A stretch of DNA of 64,000 nucleotides, taken from positions 682,001 through 746,000 of the forward strand of contig JALJCQ010000001.1 in NCBI GenBank assembly GCA_023091665.1. Reading direction: 5' to 3'. The translations under genes were made by a program, and so were the position numbers. Below the pieces are notes generated by a model, which searched no databases, was not told the DNA's origin, and saw only the letters and a program-made list of their open reading frames with translations. Below, one piece after another: positions 1 through 13,976 of the stretch. Every line of letters starts with the position of its first letter. Positions within the stretch are counted from its first letter, which is position 1. The DNA is from Pythium myriotylum. Taxonomy: Eukaryota > Oomycota > Peronosporomycetes > Pythiales > Pythiaceae.

Positions 1-740
1 GCTCGATCCAGCTCACATGGCCCGATCTCTCGAAACCTTCCCAAACGAAGAATGGGAAGCATTCAACAACCCCAGCCCGCCATTCGTACGCAGGATCGAC
101 GTCGACAACGCCTACGTACGCGAAGATAGACAGGTTCTCGATGAGCAGCCACGTGCCTGTGAGTCCGCTGTCGATCAAAACGAAGCAGGGACAACAACAG
201 CAGTCTTTACCAAAAAGCGGGCGTGAACGGCTCGAGACGGATCCGTGGGAGTACTACGATGCTTTTGAGGCATCCAACATCACGGAGGAACCAGATTCTG
301 AACTCGACCCAGACCCTTACCTTGCTGGCCGTGGATCCACCTATAGCAATGGAGGCCGGGGATCAACCTACAGTAATAGCGGACGAGCGTCAACCTCCAG
401 CAATGGCGGCCGTGCGTCCTCGTACAGCAACCCTGGTAGCGAAGTTGACCTCGCTACGCGATTATGGGAAATGTCGCGCAAGGCGCAAGAGACACTGGAT
501 ACGACTCGGCGAAACTCGTGCATGATGAGCGAAACTGGGAGTGCGCCGCGATCGTCGGAGCAGTTCCAGCAGCTCGACAAGTCGATTGCTGAGCAAGCAG
601 ACTTGCTCAACGTGATCGGCTTCGTTAGCACCGGGAGAGTGTACATGGAGACAGGCGAGGACGAGAACGGCGAGCATAGTGGGGTGCGAATCAGTGAAAC
701 GAGTATTCCTGATGGAGATCGGTTCGAGATCCTAACCTGA
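1..740 (+). CDS. C-terminal part of an unknown low-complexity protein (5' end outside window)
   Basis: The reading frame is open from base 3 to a TGA at 738-740, so the 5' end lies upstream of the window. The visible 245 residues are hydrophilic. They contain four imperfect tandem copies of a Gly-Arg-(Gly/Ala)-Ser-(Thr/Ser)-(Tyr/Ser)-Ser-Asn motif, encoded at about 325-440. A short helical segment near the end contains EQADLLNVIG. A similar tail (LAEQA-LL--I) occurs after the START or FYVE domains of many oomycete proteins, so membership of that large family is possible. No START or FYVE domain is visible here, so this is inference only. An ATG at 141 is in frame but internal. The gene converges on the MAT1 gene, with 134 bp between the stops. 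Confidence 0.55.
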   Translation, partial: SIQLTWPDLSKPSQTKNGKHSTTPARHSYAGSTSTTPTYAKIDRFSMSSHVPVSPLSIKTKQGQQQQSLPKSGRERLETDPWEYYDAFEASNITEEPDSELDPDPYLAGRGSTYSNGGRGSTYSNSGRASTSSNGGRASSYSNPGSEVDLATRLWEMSRKAQETLDTTRRNSCMMSETGSAPRSSEQFQQLDKSIAEQADLLNVIGFVSTGRVYMETGEDENGEHSGVRISETSIPDGDRFEILT

Positions 741-874
741 GGGGACTGCGTAAAATGTATCAAAGAAAACTTATACCCAAAGACTACCACAAGAGCAAGA
801 GTTAAGAAGGGGAGATTAAGATTGTAATCATGCACTACCTTGAACAGGCAAAGACAGTTTGCAGTTTGATTTAG

Positions 875-2020
875 TCAGCACACGTCCATGGGCTGCGCCG
901 AGTCAGCACGACGATCCACAAACTCGAAAAAAATGCTTTGCCAAGCTTCCGTACGGTTGCGCTTGAAAGGGAGGTCGGGATCGTAACCGCCAGCGCGTTG
1001 TTGATCGCGCCGCAGTTTCTTGGATTCTTGAACGCCGAACGTCGGGCCACGCTTGCCACCGGGCACTGGCACAGGTTGTGGGCCACCCACCACGCCAGGC
1101 TGGAATCCCATCATAGCCGCCTCCATCTCGGCAGTAACGGCCTGGTCGATGGGGATCGCAGTGGTTGTGACACGCAATTTGCTGACATCCTTCTCATCTC
1201 GCTCGCCTAGTGCTACTTCCATGAGCTGTGCTTTCTGGCGCTGGACGTCGGCTTCGAACTGCATGTCCTCTTTCTGCTGCAGCTGCCGCCGTTCGTCAGC
1301 GAGCCGCTGTTGCTCGCCGATGAGCTGTGCGATTCGCCGCTCTTCGTCCGCCTTCTTGGCGTCGTTCGTGGCGATGCTAATGGCATTTTCCTGGCGATAC
1401 TGCTTCCACTGCTTGTGCGCAGCAGCCTTGACATCTTCGTCTCCGTACACCAAGTCAAAGACTACCACACAGGTAAGCCCTTCTCACTACTCTTCACGAA
1501 CGCCAAGTCCACGTACTCAGGTTTTCGACCATCTCGAGGTAGTCGTTGTACTCGTCCAGTGTGTTAAAGTCGTCCTCCATCTTATTGTAGCTGCTCGCGC
1601 ACGCCGGCATACACACAAAGCGTTAGTTTTTGATCCTCGTAGTTTTCTCAGTCGCGCGAAAGATCCATTTCGCCGTACTCTTTGCAGACTTTCTTGCGCA
1701 CGGACGTCTCCTTGGCGCAGTTGAGCTCCTCGATGGTCTTGTCCTGCAGCTGCGACTTCTTCATGGGCTTGCCGCACGCCGCGCACGGGATCTCGCGCTG
1801 GTGCTGGAACTCGCGGCGGATGCAGCCGTCGCAGCTGGAGAGAATCAACCCGATGAGCCTCGCGCTCCCACGCACGAACAGGACGGAGCACGTACAAGCG
1901 GTGGCCGCACTTGGAGATGAGCATCTTCATCTTGGTGTTGAGCACGTTGCTGTCGTCGTCGGCCGACGTGCCGCAGACGCAGCAGCGCAGCGCGAGCTCG
2001 TCCACGTCCATGGCCACCAT
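875..2020 (-). CDS. MAT1: CDK-activating kinase assembly factor MAT1 (TFIIH subunit)
   Basis: MAT1 bridges CDK7/cyclin H to core TFIIH in the nucleus. Four exons join in frame: 2020-1896, 1834-1679, 1590-1517 and 1461-875. Introns are 61, 88 and 55 nt, all GT-AG. They give 313 residues, close to the usual ~310. The N terminus is a C3HC4 RING finger (RCCVCG, KCGHRFCDGC, CAACGKP). It is followed by the family's YNKMEDDF and EYNDYLEMVENLIFDL helical region, then a Glu/Arg/Gln-rich coiled coil and a Pro/Gly-rich tail. The 2020 start gives MVAMDVDEL; an in-frame ATG at 2011 would lose three residues. The RING cysteine/histidine set is complete once intron 1 is removed. Family assignment is firm; exact start is not. 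Confidence 0.9.
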
Positions 2021-2760
2021 GGTCACTCTTGGCGGGATTGATATCAAATGCCAGAGGGTCATCGGTTGGATTCTTTAATTTAATGAGTATCTTTATGGAG
2101 ATTTATATAAAATATAAGAGGTGAGTCGAATTCAGTGAGAAGTAGGGTCGACTTGGTCGGTCTCCTGCGACTTGTAGCAGAGCCAAAGGCGTTGAAAGCG
2201 CCGGAAGATGCGTGAGCTTTTTCCATGAGTCGTGATGCAAAGGACAGCTCGATCTCGGTGCAAGAAACTGGAGTACCCGAGAGTCATTTATGTGTCGTAG
2301 CAACGTGAGTCAAGTGGGCTGTACAACCCCGCGATCTGGAGGCGCGAGTGACGACGGAGGCCGATTTTGTTGAGTGTCGTCTTCCGTGTTGGCGTCTGTG
2401 TCACTTGTTCTGGTTCGGTCTCGGAATGGACAGAGACGACGACAATGGTCTCTTCGTCGAGCCTGCGCGTGCGGGCTGTTCACAGATGGCCCGGAGCTGA
2501 CTGACGCTGCAAGTAGCGCCATTGGAGATGGTCGTGGAGATTCACAAAGCACGATCGACCTTTTCTTTTTTTTTTTTTGGCTGTATGCTGTGGCTCGCGA
2601 AGGCTTATGCACGATGCGATCGTCCTCTGTAATCAAAATGACGTTCCTGCCCACTGGACAGCTCCTGATGGCTTCCAGACCTGTGTCATTCGTGCCTCGA
2701 GATCAACGCGCCTCCGAAGTGGTTAAAGAATACACAGCGGCTAGAAAGTCTTTCATCACG

Positions 2761-2803
<43 letters not shown>

Positions 2804-3152
2804 CTGCACTCCATAGACGCGACCATCGCGAACTTGAATCTCGGGAGATGGCTACACTGTCCGCTCTGCCACCTCGTTTCAGTGACCTCGGGTTTTTGTT
2901 GACGAAGGCAAGATCGAAACGGGTTCTCGAAAACCCAACTCAAATCAAACCCACCCTCGCCGCATACAAAATCGTAGATCCCCACCAAACCCGAGCGGGC
3001 GAGTTGACAGACCCGTCTCAAACCAATCCCAACCCGTTTGCGCAATGATCCGCCTGCACCCTGTCGCATTTTCCTGTGGTGGGAGCTGCTCACGAGATCC
3101 TTTCCGCGACCCACCGTCCAGACGCGAATCGCCCAAGCACCACTCACCCGCA
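2021..3152. other. Intergenic region between divergent MAT1 and DAHP synthase genes
   Basis: I see no convincing gene here. It holds a T13 run (2566-2578), an (AG)19 microsatellite (2764-2801) and an A/C-rich stretch at about 2935-3045. Open frames across it are short or low in complexity. Both flanking genes must be promoted from within it. Confidence 0.6.
2764..2801. repeat. (AG)19 dinucleotide microsatellite
   Basis: An uninterrupted AG run of 38 nt, likely length-polymorphic between isolates. Confidence 0.95.
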
Positions 3153-4608
<1,456 letters not shown>

Positions 4609-4710
4609 GCGAGTGCTTACATCATCGGAGAGACATAGGTTTCTCTAGGCACCTCCAATAGACAGGAAGACTTGAACTGGTTGATTTTTTCCCCCTTCTC
4701 ATCGCGCGGA

Positions 4711-7700
4711 TTATCGGGCATTATCGTATCCTGTGCCTCGGCGCGTGGCCGTCGGACGTCGAGATAGCAATGGCGTCTTCGAAAATGGAGAGATCACATG
4801 GGCATCTTCCTTTGGGCGTGGCGATCTGCCAATGACATCTTCAAGATGAGGCGGAGGTGTTCCTGGACGAGGAGGCATCTGCTTATTCTCTTCGGTGGCA
4901 GAATTGGTTTCCTCTGCGATGAATATGGGTTTTTCTTCAGCGACAGGTGGGGGTTTGGGCGTGTCTTCTGAATCCGGTGCGAGTTCGTAAGCGTCAGCAA
5001 GACGCTTGATGTCAGCTTCGTCGAGTTCCACGACATCCACCGCCTCCATATCTTTGACTTCCTGTTTTTCTTGTTTCTCCTCTGTCTGATCAGGAGAGTG
5101 TGCTTTCTCAGCCTCATCGTCTTGCGACATACGGCTCTCTTTCACTTTCTCCATAGTCATATTTGAGTCCGTTCTTGCCGGAGCGTTATCTCTTCTCCCG
5201 AGCAATTGCTTGAGCTTTTTTCTCGCAAAGGCCACCTGGATTGCGAGTTGGATCTTTGTCGCTGCGAAATGCTCGTTCTCGGCGGTCTTGGCTGCCTCTG
5301 GATCGTACGTTTGGCCGACGACAACATCGAGCTGGTCTGAGATCTCAGCGATCCGCCTCTGAAGCTCTGGAGACATATCTTTCCGGCGGACGGCAATCTC
5401 TCCCAGGTGTCGCTCATAGTCGTCGGTGGACAAGCGACCGCGCGACCACTTCTCGCTCTTGGTTCTCGTGTCGACACCTGTCTTTTGGAGGACCAAGTCG
5501 GCCAGCCGAGCGTGTATCTCTCCCGCTTTCTCACCCACAACCTTTTCGTCGGCTGTTTCTTCTTTGACTGTAGCGACGGACGCACTGCGCGCCAGCGATC
5601 GTTGGATCTCGGCAGTGGAACTGGATTTCTTTCGAGGTGAAGAAGTCAGCGACCGCATCGAAAAAAGTCGGGCCTCGACGAGTCGATCGATTTTCATCAT
5701 TTCTACCGTGCGAACAGCCAAAAAACGGCGCACACTCGTCTGAATCCGAGTTGCCGCTAGAGCGGCAATTTTGTCTGCATCTTCGTGACTGTGTTGGGGA
5801 TTCAGGAAAGACAATTCACCTGGTTGTAAGTCCATGGATGCTCTTCTGACATCTCGAAGTTGACTAGAGACTTCATCATGAAGGCTGAGGACACTGCTGA
5901 TGTGGCTCTCGGCCGCTTCATAGTGAGGGATGATTTCGACCTCCAGCTGATTGCGAAGTTGATAAATGAAATGTTCTCCGCTGATCTCCTTCCCTGAAAT
6001 GCGATGGTGGAGCAAGACACGATGGTAGTCGATTCGATTGGCGGCCAGATTACGTGGATAGCCACTTAAGGCGTCTGCGAACTCGACACGGAGATCGTTC
6101 GCCGTCATATCATCTTCTACCTCCACTGTGACATCTTGTAACGTACCACCTTGGTACTGTTCAAGTTGTTTCAGCTCCGCTTCACTTAAAGCGAGAGCCA
6201 ACGCACTTCGAGGAACCGACAATAGCCAGTTTGCAGGATTTTTGAGAGTGTTTCGAACAAGAAAACCCAACGCAACTTTCCCAACCAAGTGAGCTGCGTG
6301 CTGAAACTTGGATTCAGGTTTCTTTTCAACCGCAGACACGATATCTTGAGTCGCACCTGGGGGAGGTGGTTTTGAGTCTTCGAGTATCAGGGCCTTCTTT
6401 TGATCTACAGACTTCCGTTCTGGTTTCGACTCTGGAACCGGCGCTTGCATTGGCACCTGGGGTTGGGAATCTTGTCTCTTTCCAACTGTAATTGGTTCCT
6501 TCAGTCTGGGGTTCTGTACAGTTTTCGGAGCTACTATCCCGGGTGGTGCTTCTGTCTGAACTTCTTGGGTTTGGACAGGAACTACTTTCCTCCGTGGTTC
6601 ATCACACTCTTCGTCCGTCTGGACGGGTTTATCCTCCGATATGACCTTAGGCTTTGTGTGTTGCCTTTCTTCATCGAAGAGGCCAGCATCGACTCCGTAA
6701 CGTTGAGCTTCCAACGCTGTCATACTCATCAATGTTGTTGTTGGCGGTTCAATTTGAAGTTGACGCGTCCGCCGCTTGAGTTTTGTCTGCAGCTTGCGGT
6801 TTGCGAACTCTAATTCAGAATTCTTTTGGTGAATCTCGGCCTGAGCGCGAAGTAGAGAGTCGAGAATCCGCTTTTCGACGTCTTCTGGGGATGTAGTCTT
6901 TTTTGCCTTCTCTTCACTCTCGTCGTCGCTTAGGAGCTGTCCGGCATGAGATTTCTTCGAGTCGATTCTCTCACTCTTCATTCTTTCGATGGTTTCCTGA
7001 GTATACCGCATCATCTCGTGCTTGCTTTGCTCTTGTTTCTTCTCCATTTCAACCAATGTATCCTGAAGCTTAGTCATGTAGCTGGTGAGCTGACCGACCA
7101 ATTGAGATTGCTGCTGCTCGGCGAGCTTGGCCTCCTCGGCACGCTTTTCCCTCTCCTTTTGGAGCTGGAACTGGAGTTCCATGAGCTGTTTTGCCAACTC
7201 ATTCCGATCGTTTAGCGCTTGGATCACCTCTGCAGGAAGGGGAGTGGTCTTTTGTTCGTGTCGCTTTCGTTTAGTCTTGGTGCTCCCACTGTCACTAAGA
7301 GACGACCTAGAATCCGATTCCGAAGACCGAGAGGCTTCCCTGCGCTTGTTTGTGCTCTTTTTATTGGCTTGTTGAGCTTCATTTTTGTGCTTCTGTTGCT
7401 GGTGACGCACTAAATACTCCGGTGAGATGAACTTCTTTCCGCACAACACACAGGCGGAGACAAGTGGAGCGGCACCACTTTCTTCCCGTTGATTTTGCGG
7501 ACCAAGAATATTAAGAACAGCTGAATCATTCTCTTGGTCAGCTTGTTGGTGCTGTGCCAAACGGATTCCTTGAGCTCTCTTCGCCGCTGTTGCGTTGAGC
7601 AACATCACCTCAAACGTTGCGAGAGTACTCTGTTTCTGTCGAATTTCCTTCTTCAATGCCGCGATTTCAGATTCAACCTTCTCGTTTTCTCTCTCAAGAG

Positions 7701-8492
7701 ATTGAGATTCGTCAGCAAGACCGTCGCATTGCGTCTCGAGATTCTCACAGTGGCTCGCCAGTGAGTCTTGTACATTGATCAGGTATTCTAGCGTGAGCTG
7801 TATGTAGCATCGCATTGGTTTTAGGTGGCTGACGGCGGTCGAAATTCCCCAGTTACATCACCTGAGCGATCTGGAAAAGTTTGAGAAAGTAAGCATCGGA
7901 GTAGTGCTGGACGTCCTCGATCGTAACATCGGAAAAGGCGAGATTTTCAAGGTGCCGCTGGTGACAGATGCATTGTGTTAGTATCGGTCAGCTCCGTGCA
8001 CAACGCAGTATGTACCTGGATAGTCTCAACGTCTGTGGTCGCGACAATCTTCTCCAAGTCGAGTCTTGCAATTGTGCGTGTGTCCAGCTTCCCTGCTCGC
8101 TGGCGGAATGTGAAGTTTTTGGTCGGCAGCCAGATTTGCTGTGGAGACGGCTCCGCCATGACGTTTTGTTCATGCACCTCTTCGTCGCCGTCGTCTCCGC
8201 CAACGCTCTTCAGTCGTCGCTTGCTCAAGCGTTCACTCAAGTATCGTTCACGCCTATCGTATCCATTCGTGGACAGCACACTGCCAGATCGACGAGCACT
8301 GGATCGCCGTGATGCCCGGAAGCCGCGCGCGCCGATGTCCATAACATCACCGAAAGACCTTCCCGCGCGCCCGGAGTTTCGCGCCAGCGATCGCGAGGAC
8401 CCTCTCGACGACGCGGCGGTGCCTAGCGCTCCGAAAATGCCCTCGTACTCGTCATATCCCGTGTAGCGTCGACCGCCGTCGAGCGGATCCAT
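4711..8492 (-). CDS. DZIP1-like zinc-finger coiled-coil protein with IQ motifs (basal body/cilium)
   Basis: Three exons, 8492-8016, 7957-7862 and 7797-4711 (introns 58 and 64 nt), give 1219 residues. The N terminus carries the Dzip1-type domain: FTFRQRAGKLD, a VETIQRHLENLAFSDV stretch, then LKLFQIAQLTLEYL just before a long coiled coil. A single C2H2 finger follows (CVLCGKKF...LVRHQQQKH). Then come a Ser/Lys-rich segment, more coiled coil and two IQ-like motifs (AATRIQTSVRRFL, AATKIQLAIQVAF) that could bind calmodulin or centrin. The C-terminal third is acidic and Pro-rich. In animals DZIP1/DZIP1L acts at basal-body appendages and the transition zone. The middle exon completes the Dzip1 motif exactly, which supports the model. 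The IQ motifs are not part of the usual animal architecture. Confidence 0.8.
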
Positions 8493-8599
8493 TGACGAGA
8501 TGCCCGAATGTGCCTCTTCAGGATCTTCGAGGGATTTGGCTCCACATGATTGGCTGGAATGTTTTTAAATTGTACGATTGGCTGAAATAGCGGTCTTTG

Positions 8600-10187
8600 A
8601 TGCATGTCATCAAGCAGTTGATGGGCGATCCAGCACTGACGGAGATGACGGCGCCAGCGAGCCTCGTGCGTCGACTGATCCCGCCGCTTTCGAACGCCTG
8701 GCGCAAGGGACAGCAAGGTGAGATGATAGCATTGGATGTTGCGAACGCACGCGTGCAATTGCGGTTCTGATCCGTGGAGAATTCGCTTGGGAATCGCAGG
8801 ACGCGTCGGCGTCGTCGGCGGCTCGTTCGAGTACACTGGCGCACCGTTCTACGCGGGTATCTCGGCGCTCAAGACCGTAAGCAGAGTGAAACTGGCTGTG
8901 AGGTGGTTACTGGAGCGATTGCTGAGGCTGTGTATCTCGTTGGTTGATTGTCGAGAAGGGAGCCGATTTGTGCCACATCTTCTGCACGCAAGAAGCCGCC
9001 GTGCCTATCAAGAGCTACAGTCCCGAGCTCATCGTGCACCCGCTACTACGATCGGATGCCTCCGTGCAAGGGCTTAGTGGCGAGGAGAGGCGGCTGGCTA
9101 TTGAAACGTCGGTCGACCGTATCGCGCAAGTGTTTTCAAGATTGGATACGCTCATTCTCGGCCCGGGTCTGGGTCGGGACAGCGCCGTGCAATCCATCGC
9201 CGAGGCGCTGATCCGCAAGGCGAGAGAAGTCGAGTTGCCTATCGTCTTGGACGGGGACGCGCTGTTTCTCGCGAGCGAGAAGCCCGATGTTGTGCGTGGA
9301 TACCGCCACGCTGTTCTCACGCCGAATGCGGTATGCTGAGTTGCAATGCCTCGTTCGAGAGTTGTTAACTGATCCAGTGTTTAATCGTAGATGGAGTATG
9401 CTCGCTTGTGCCTCGCAGTGCAGCTCACAGACAAGCTAGATCCAGCGCACGCGGCCACGATCTCTCCGCTGGAGCTCAGCAAAGAGTACGTTGAAAAGGC
9501 TTCACCTTCTCACGATTTGCGTTCTGATTGTGTGTGCGGGATCGACTAGACTCGGGTCGCCCGTGATCATTCAAAAGGGGCATATCGATCGATTCTCTGA
9601 CGGATCTACGCGTATGCCACTGGTGGCTTTTTGCCCCATTTACGTCGGAGAGAGACAGATGGGACTAACAACACTATTCGCCAGAGTTCGAAAGCGACGT
9701 CTTCGGGTGCCCGCGACGCTGCGGAGGACAGGGGGATGTACGCCAACCAGTAACTTCCAGTATGCGCGACGTGAAGTAGAATTGACCAGGTATTGTGCAG
9801 GTTCTGACCGGATCGATCGCGACCTTCGTCGCCTGGGCCAAGCACGCCGACTTGTAATCGACCAAGCTCACCTTTTCTGCTCTCTGACAATCGAAGCTGA
9901 CTGTTTGTTTATCGCAGAAGTGGAGTCGACGTGAACCCACTGCTGCTTGCCGCGCTGGGCGGCTCCACCGTCACCCGGGCCAGGTACGAACACCCAACCA
10001 ACAAGCCTCGGAGACCGAAAACGTTGACTAACGAAATATTCGTCACGCTAATTTTTATGTTCTAAATAGCTCTTTGGAGGCATTCGCGGCCCACGGACGC
10101 TCGATGACGGCGCCCGACGTGCTGCAGAGCGTCGGCAAAGGCTTCCAACGCGCGTATCCGGACGCCGACAGCGACTCGCGCCTCTGA
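8600..10187 (+). CDS. NAXD: ATP-dependent NAD(P)H-hydrate dehydratase (NAXD)
   Basis: NAXD repairs hydrated NAD(P)H, using ATP or ADP. Nine exons join in frame: 8600-8717, 8800-8876, 8959-9330, 9391-9485, 9550-9611, 9685-9737, 9801-9853, 9918-9983 and 10070-10187. They give 337 residues, normal for the family. Diagnostic segments are GRVGVVGGSFEYTGAP, SPELIVHP, LILGPGLGRD, PIVLDGDAL, AVLTPN and the catalytic/anion-hole GGQGDVLTGS spanning exons 6-7. Three in-frame ATGs (8600, 8621, 8645) precede the conserved RRLIPPLS; I use the first. A longer N terminus could act in organelle targeting, as it does in animals. The gene is divergent from the DZIP1-like gene, 107 bp away, so the two probably share a promoter region. 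It is much more intron-rich than its neighbours. Confidence 0.93.
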
Positions 10188-10371
10188 CCACGCACAAAGC
10201 CAAAAAAAATCTCATTTACGTTCCCGAAAACGAGAATTGTGTTTTTCTTTGCCAAAACCTGATTTTTTGGAAATCACTTACGTTGTGCTTGAGTTGCCCA
10301 AGATGTGCAAAGAAAAGGGGCGGTTGGCGTCCCCATCACAGCATTTCAGCGAACCCCGGGGCGTCACGAGC

Positions 10372-11246
10372 ATGAACGAGGAAGTCGTCGCCGAGAACGA
10401 GAAGGCGCTCGCAGGTACGCGGCGTGGCGCTGGGCGGCGGCCGTGCGCACCACTGGAATCTCACGCGTCTGCTTGTTCGAACGCGGGGTCGCGCGCGCGC
10501 CAACTCGCTCTGTAGCCTTCGCCACGAGCGACGACAAGACCGTCACGCCCGAGCTCCAGCGCGTGCTCGACGAGATCAAGCAGACGGGCGTGCCCTACTA
10601 CCCGTGGCCGCAGCTGCGCGCCTTGCTGGTCGTGCGCCTGAAAATGGCGCTCGAGGAGATGCGCGCGACCGACAAGAGCGCCGCGGTCGTCGTCGGCTGG
10701 AGTCCGAGCAACAAGAACAAGTTTGACGACCGTCGCGACAACCTCGCGGCGCTGCTCAACGCCTTCGAAGGGTGCGGTGACGTGTTGTGGAAACAGGGAA
10801 GGAGGCGTAGCAAGGTGTGGAGTTGCTGATCGTGGGGGTCGCGAGGTGCTTGTAGGCCGCCGTTCACGCTCCAGCGCCTGGTCGAAGTGATCCTCGAGCC
10901 GCACAAGACCTACAAGAGCCTCAACAAACTCTTCAACGCACTGGAAAAGGTCGGGCAGTCATTTCTGTGTGGGGTTTGTGCTGTTTGCTGACGGGTTCTT
11001 CCTTCGCTGTAGCTACTGGCGGTGACCTCAACGATCCCCGTAGTGGATCCTCGCCAAGGCCCACCGACGGAAGAGGACGCGGGACCCCCTGCACCGCCGA
11101 GCGTCACGGTCACACCTGTCGCCGCCCCGACGCCACAGGTCGTGCAGGGCAACAATGACCTCGACGTGGTCGCCCGTGCGCCGTGGTCCGGAGCCGAGCC
11201 GTCGTCGCCCGCCTCGCCAGCCTCCCCGGCGTCGCCAGCCACGTGA
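10372..11246 (+). CDS. PPP4R2: Serine/threonine protein phosphatase 4 regulatory subunit 2
   Basis: PPP4R2 targets the PP4 catalytic subunit, with roles in DNA-damage response and centrosome maturation. Exons 10372-10414, 10516-10771, 10856-10949 and 11013-11246 give 208 residues. The family core is clear: PELQRVLDEIKQTG, YYPWPQLRALL, then across an intron FEGPPFTLQRLVEVIL, EPHKTYKSLNKLFNALEKLLAV. The C-terminal tail is Pro/Ala/Ser-rich and ends in three ASP repeats. It is much shorter than the acidic tail of animal PPP4R2. The start at 10372 (MNEEVV) is preferred; an upstream in-frame ATG at 10303 would add 23 residues of no family resemblance. The gene converges on CEP76, 130 bp away. Confidence 0.85.
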
Positions 11247-11376
11247 TTCTGATTGGTCGTTGAAACACGCAAGTGATTATAAAGCCACCGCATAGGTAAT
11301 CAAGTTTAGGAAACTCGACATCGGAAACTTTTATTGGCGAGAGGTTTGGGGTTTTGTGTTGATCTTCGTATGGTAC

Positions 11377-13715
11377 TCACGTTTGGTAGCTCACGGCTAG
11401 CATGACCCACGCGACGACGAGATTCTCCGGATACGCAAAGCACCGCACGGCAAGTCCGAACTGTGCCGCTCGGCCCTGGATTGTAAGGATCTTCCTCGCG
11501 ATGTCATTAGCCTCGAGGGTTTTAGCAGCGGTCTCCACCTGAAGTCCCGATTTAAACATCACGGGCACGGCTTGGAATGTCGAGCCTTCTTTTACGAACC
11601 GCTTGATGGTTTGTTGGAAGAGGTCATTCTCTAGCTGCGGGACACGGTGGAGTCGCTCCATTTCGTACGAGTTAAGCGCTGGCTGGAGGTAGAAGCTTAG
11701 CTCATCACTCCACTTGGTCACGAGTCCTTTGGCACGGCGCTGTGATGCGAGTTCTCGTTTAAAAAACAGTGTCCATTGGTGCTCCATCGCGTTTGCTGAG
11801 GTATCGTCTGGTTGGGTGAGCGTCACAGTCACATCTGAGCATGGCAAGTCGGCCAGGCGGCGTGGATCCATCGACTTCCACGCGCTGTCGTCGTCGAAAT
11901 TGAACGAATAGTCGCTGATTTTCCACTGACGCGGCTGCAGGTTCGCGTGGAATCGCGAGTGGCTGAAGACGCAGTCGATGCTGAAGTAGCCATGACGAAG
12001 AGCGCCACCATCACGGATCTTGTACCGTTCGCCGTTCAACGACTCCCAGAAAATTATACCACTGAAACGCAACATGAGTTACTGCCTGCAAAGAACTGAC
12101 GGACGACCATTTGACCTACTTCGAGTCGCTGGGACAGTCGGGATCTCGTGTTAGAACCCAGACGTGGCCGATTTCGGACGCTGTTGACATGCTTTCTCCA
12201 AGTTTGCGTCGCCCTGACTCCACGCCACGGAGAAAACCTTTTTTTGACGAAATCGTGCCGATACAGACGTACGCATCGAGACCACAGCCCAGCAACAGCG
12301 AAGCCAGAATAACCTAAGCAGCAAATGCACAAGCGTTAAAAAAGGCAGTATCATACAACAAATTGAGAGCACATCGCGCGTACAGCATGATCTTGGATAT
12401 CGCCTCTCCCGATAGCCAGTGTCGTGGCCATTGATCGCCAGGCTTCATCAGCGACACCTCCCACTAAAGCCGTAGACTCATGTGGCAGTAAGGCGACAAA
12501 TCGCGCGGCCTCGTTTGGACTTCGCACAGCAAGCGGCACGCGCAGCGGACACAGGAACTTGCAGACCATGCGGAACTTGCCTTCGTCGTCTTCCGCAAAG
12601 AGTTTGACGAGTCGGGATCGTTGGGAAAGTCGAAGATCTGGTGTGTCGTCTGCGCCATCACTCGCCTTCGCTTGGCGCCGCAAGTTAAGCTCTACAGCAT
12701 CCATCTCGCTTCGGTACTCATGCCACCATTCTTTCGCGTAGCGGTAGAACGCATGACAGAGAGTGTTCTTCTGAAGTGCTTCTTTGCTCAAAAATGCCGT
12801 CACATCTTTCGCGATCGGAGCCGTGCGCTTAAAGTGCAATAAATCCATGCGGAAGTCCAGCGTACCAACCGGCACTTTCATCTTGTCAACAAGCTGGATC
12901 GGCACATGCACGAGCTGCAGTGTTGAGCAAAGGACGCGACGCCAGTCCAAGCGGTGCACCGCAACAAGTTCACGTTGCAATTCATGCCACACAGCACCTG
13001 TTGAGGTTTGAAAACTCACTACTTTCTTGGTCAACTTGAGCAGTACGATGTTGATGGGCTCGTCTACGAGACTTAGCGCCTCCCAAGGTGCCACGACCTC
13101 GATCTCGTACAGACCGCCGCTCTTTGTACGGCCTGACCGCATCTTCTTTCTGATAATCCGCAAGCGGAAGTGATCATTGAACGCCGGATCTACGGCGCAC
13201 GGCACGTCCCGAGTACTCACACGCTGACCCTGGAAAGACACGACGACGCGGAAGAACTGAATCACGTGACCGATATGGTGCTCGGTGATCTTGTCCACGC
13301 CATCATCGTCATCTTCCTGTGTCAATTGGTCCACGAATGCTCTTCCTCCCGCGAGCCGTATGAACAGCGTTGGCTCGCTCACCGCAGCTGTCTCGTTCTC
13401 ATCACAATCACTATCACCAGCACCGGCGTCGACGTCACGCTTGAGTTCCTTGTCGAGCTTGATTGTTTCTAAAAGCTGCTGAACCAGCTCGCTTTGGAGA
13501 ACCTCTCGAACAAGTTCGTCTTCGATCTTCTCTGGTGCGTTCTCCGTGTCGTCTGCTGACAGCTCCGTCTTGGAAGGCGCTTTGCTCAGAATCAGCGCGC
13601 GGATCTGCTCGTACACGCCATCCTCGTGGAGTTTGGCATCGATTGCTGAGCGAATCGACGCGATCTTGTCGTCGTCGACCGGCGGCGTCACACGCGGAAT
13701 CGATTCGTCTCCCAT
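11377..13715 (-). CDS. CEP76: Centrosomal protein CEP76 homologue
   Basis: CEP76 is a centriole protein that limits centriole reduplication in animals. Exons 13715-12357, 12313-12120 and 12061-11377 (introns 43 and 58 nt) give 745 residues. Matching segments, in order, are LFIRLAGGRAFVDQL (N-terminal C2-like region), DVPCAVDPAFND, VLLKLTKK, YAKEWWHEYR, SRLVKLFAEDDEGKFRMVCKFLCPLR, GDIQDHAVRAMC, LLLGCGLDAYVCIGT, HVWVLT, FWESLNGERY, CVFSHSRFHANLQP and FAYPENLVVAWVMLAV. The middle part is a transglutaminase-like fold in which the catalytic triad is not obviously intact, as in animal CEP76. The spliced exon 2 falls exactly on the conserved LLLGYGL segment. The first intron could start at 12356 or 12359. 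Its presence fits an organism that builds flagellated zoospores. Confidence 0.9.
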
Positions 13716-13976
13716 GGCAGCACGTATGCGAATGATCGCGAAGAAGGATCCAGGTGACAGATCATGCCATTGGCCGAATATCTGGTGTGCTGGGCTTGAA
13801 ACGACGCGACGTGTGACTTGTGAGCTCCAAGCGTTGTCTCCTGCCGGGACTAAAAATCTGGTGCTATTTATATGGAGATAGCAGTGACGAGGTGAGCCCC
13901 ACGACTTGCTCGACGTCCCGAGGATCGGACGAGAGGTTATTCGAGTGCGCGTTTGATATTCGCGGCACCGACAGTG

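Noticed and set aside
1053..1724. Long + strand open frame opposite MAT1
   Set aside because: Low-complexity Ser/Arg/Cys shadow of the MAT1 exons; the - strand has the RING finger and family motifs.
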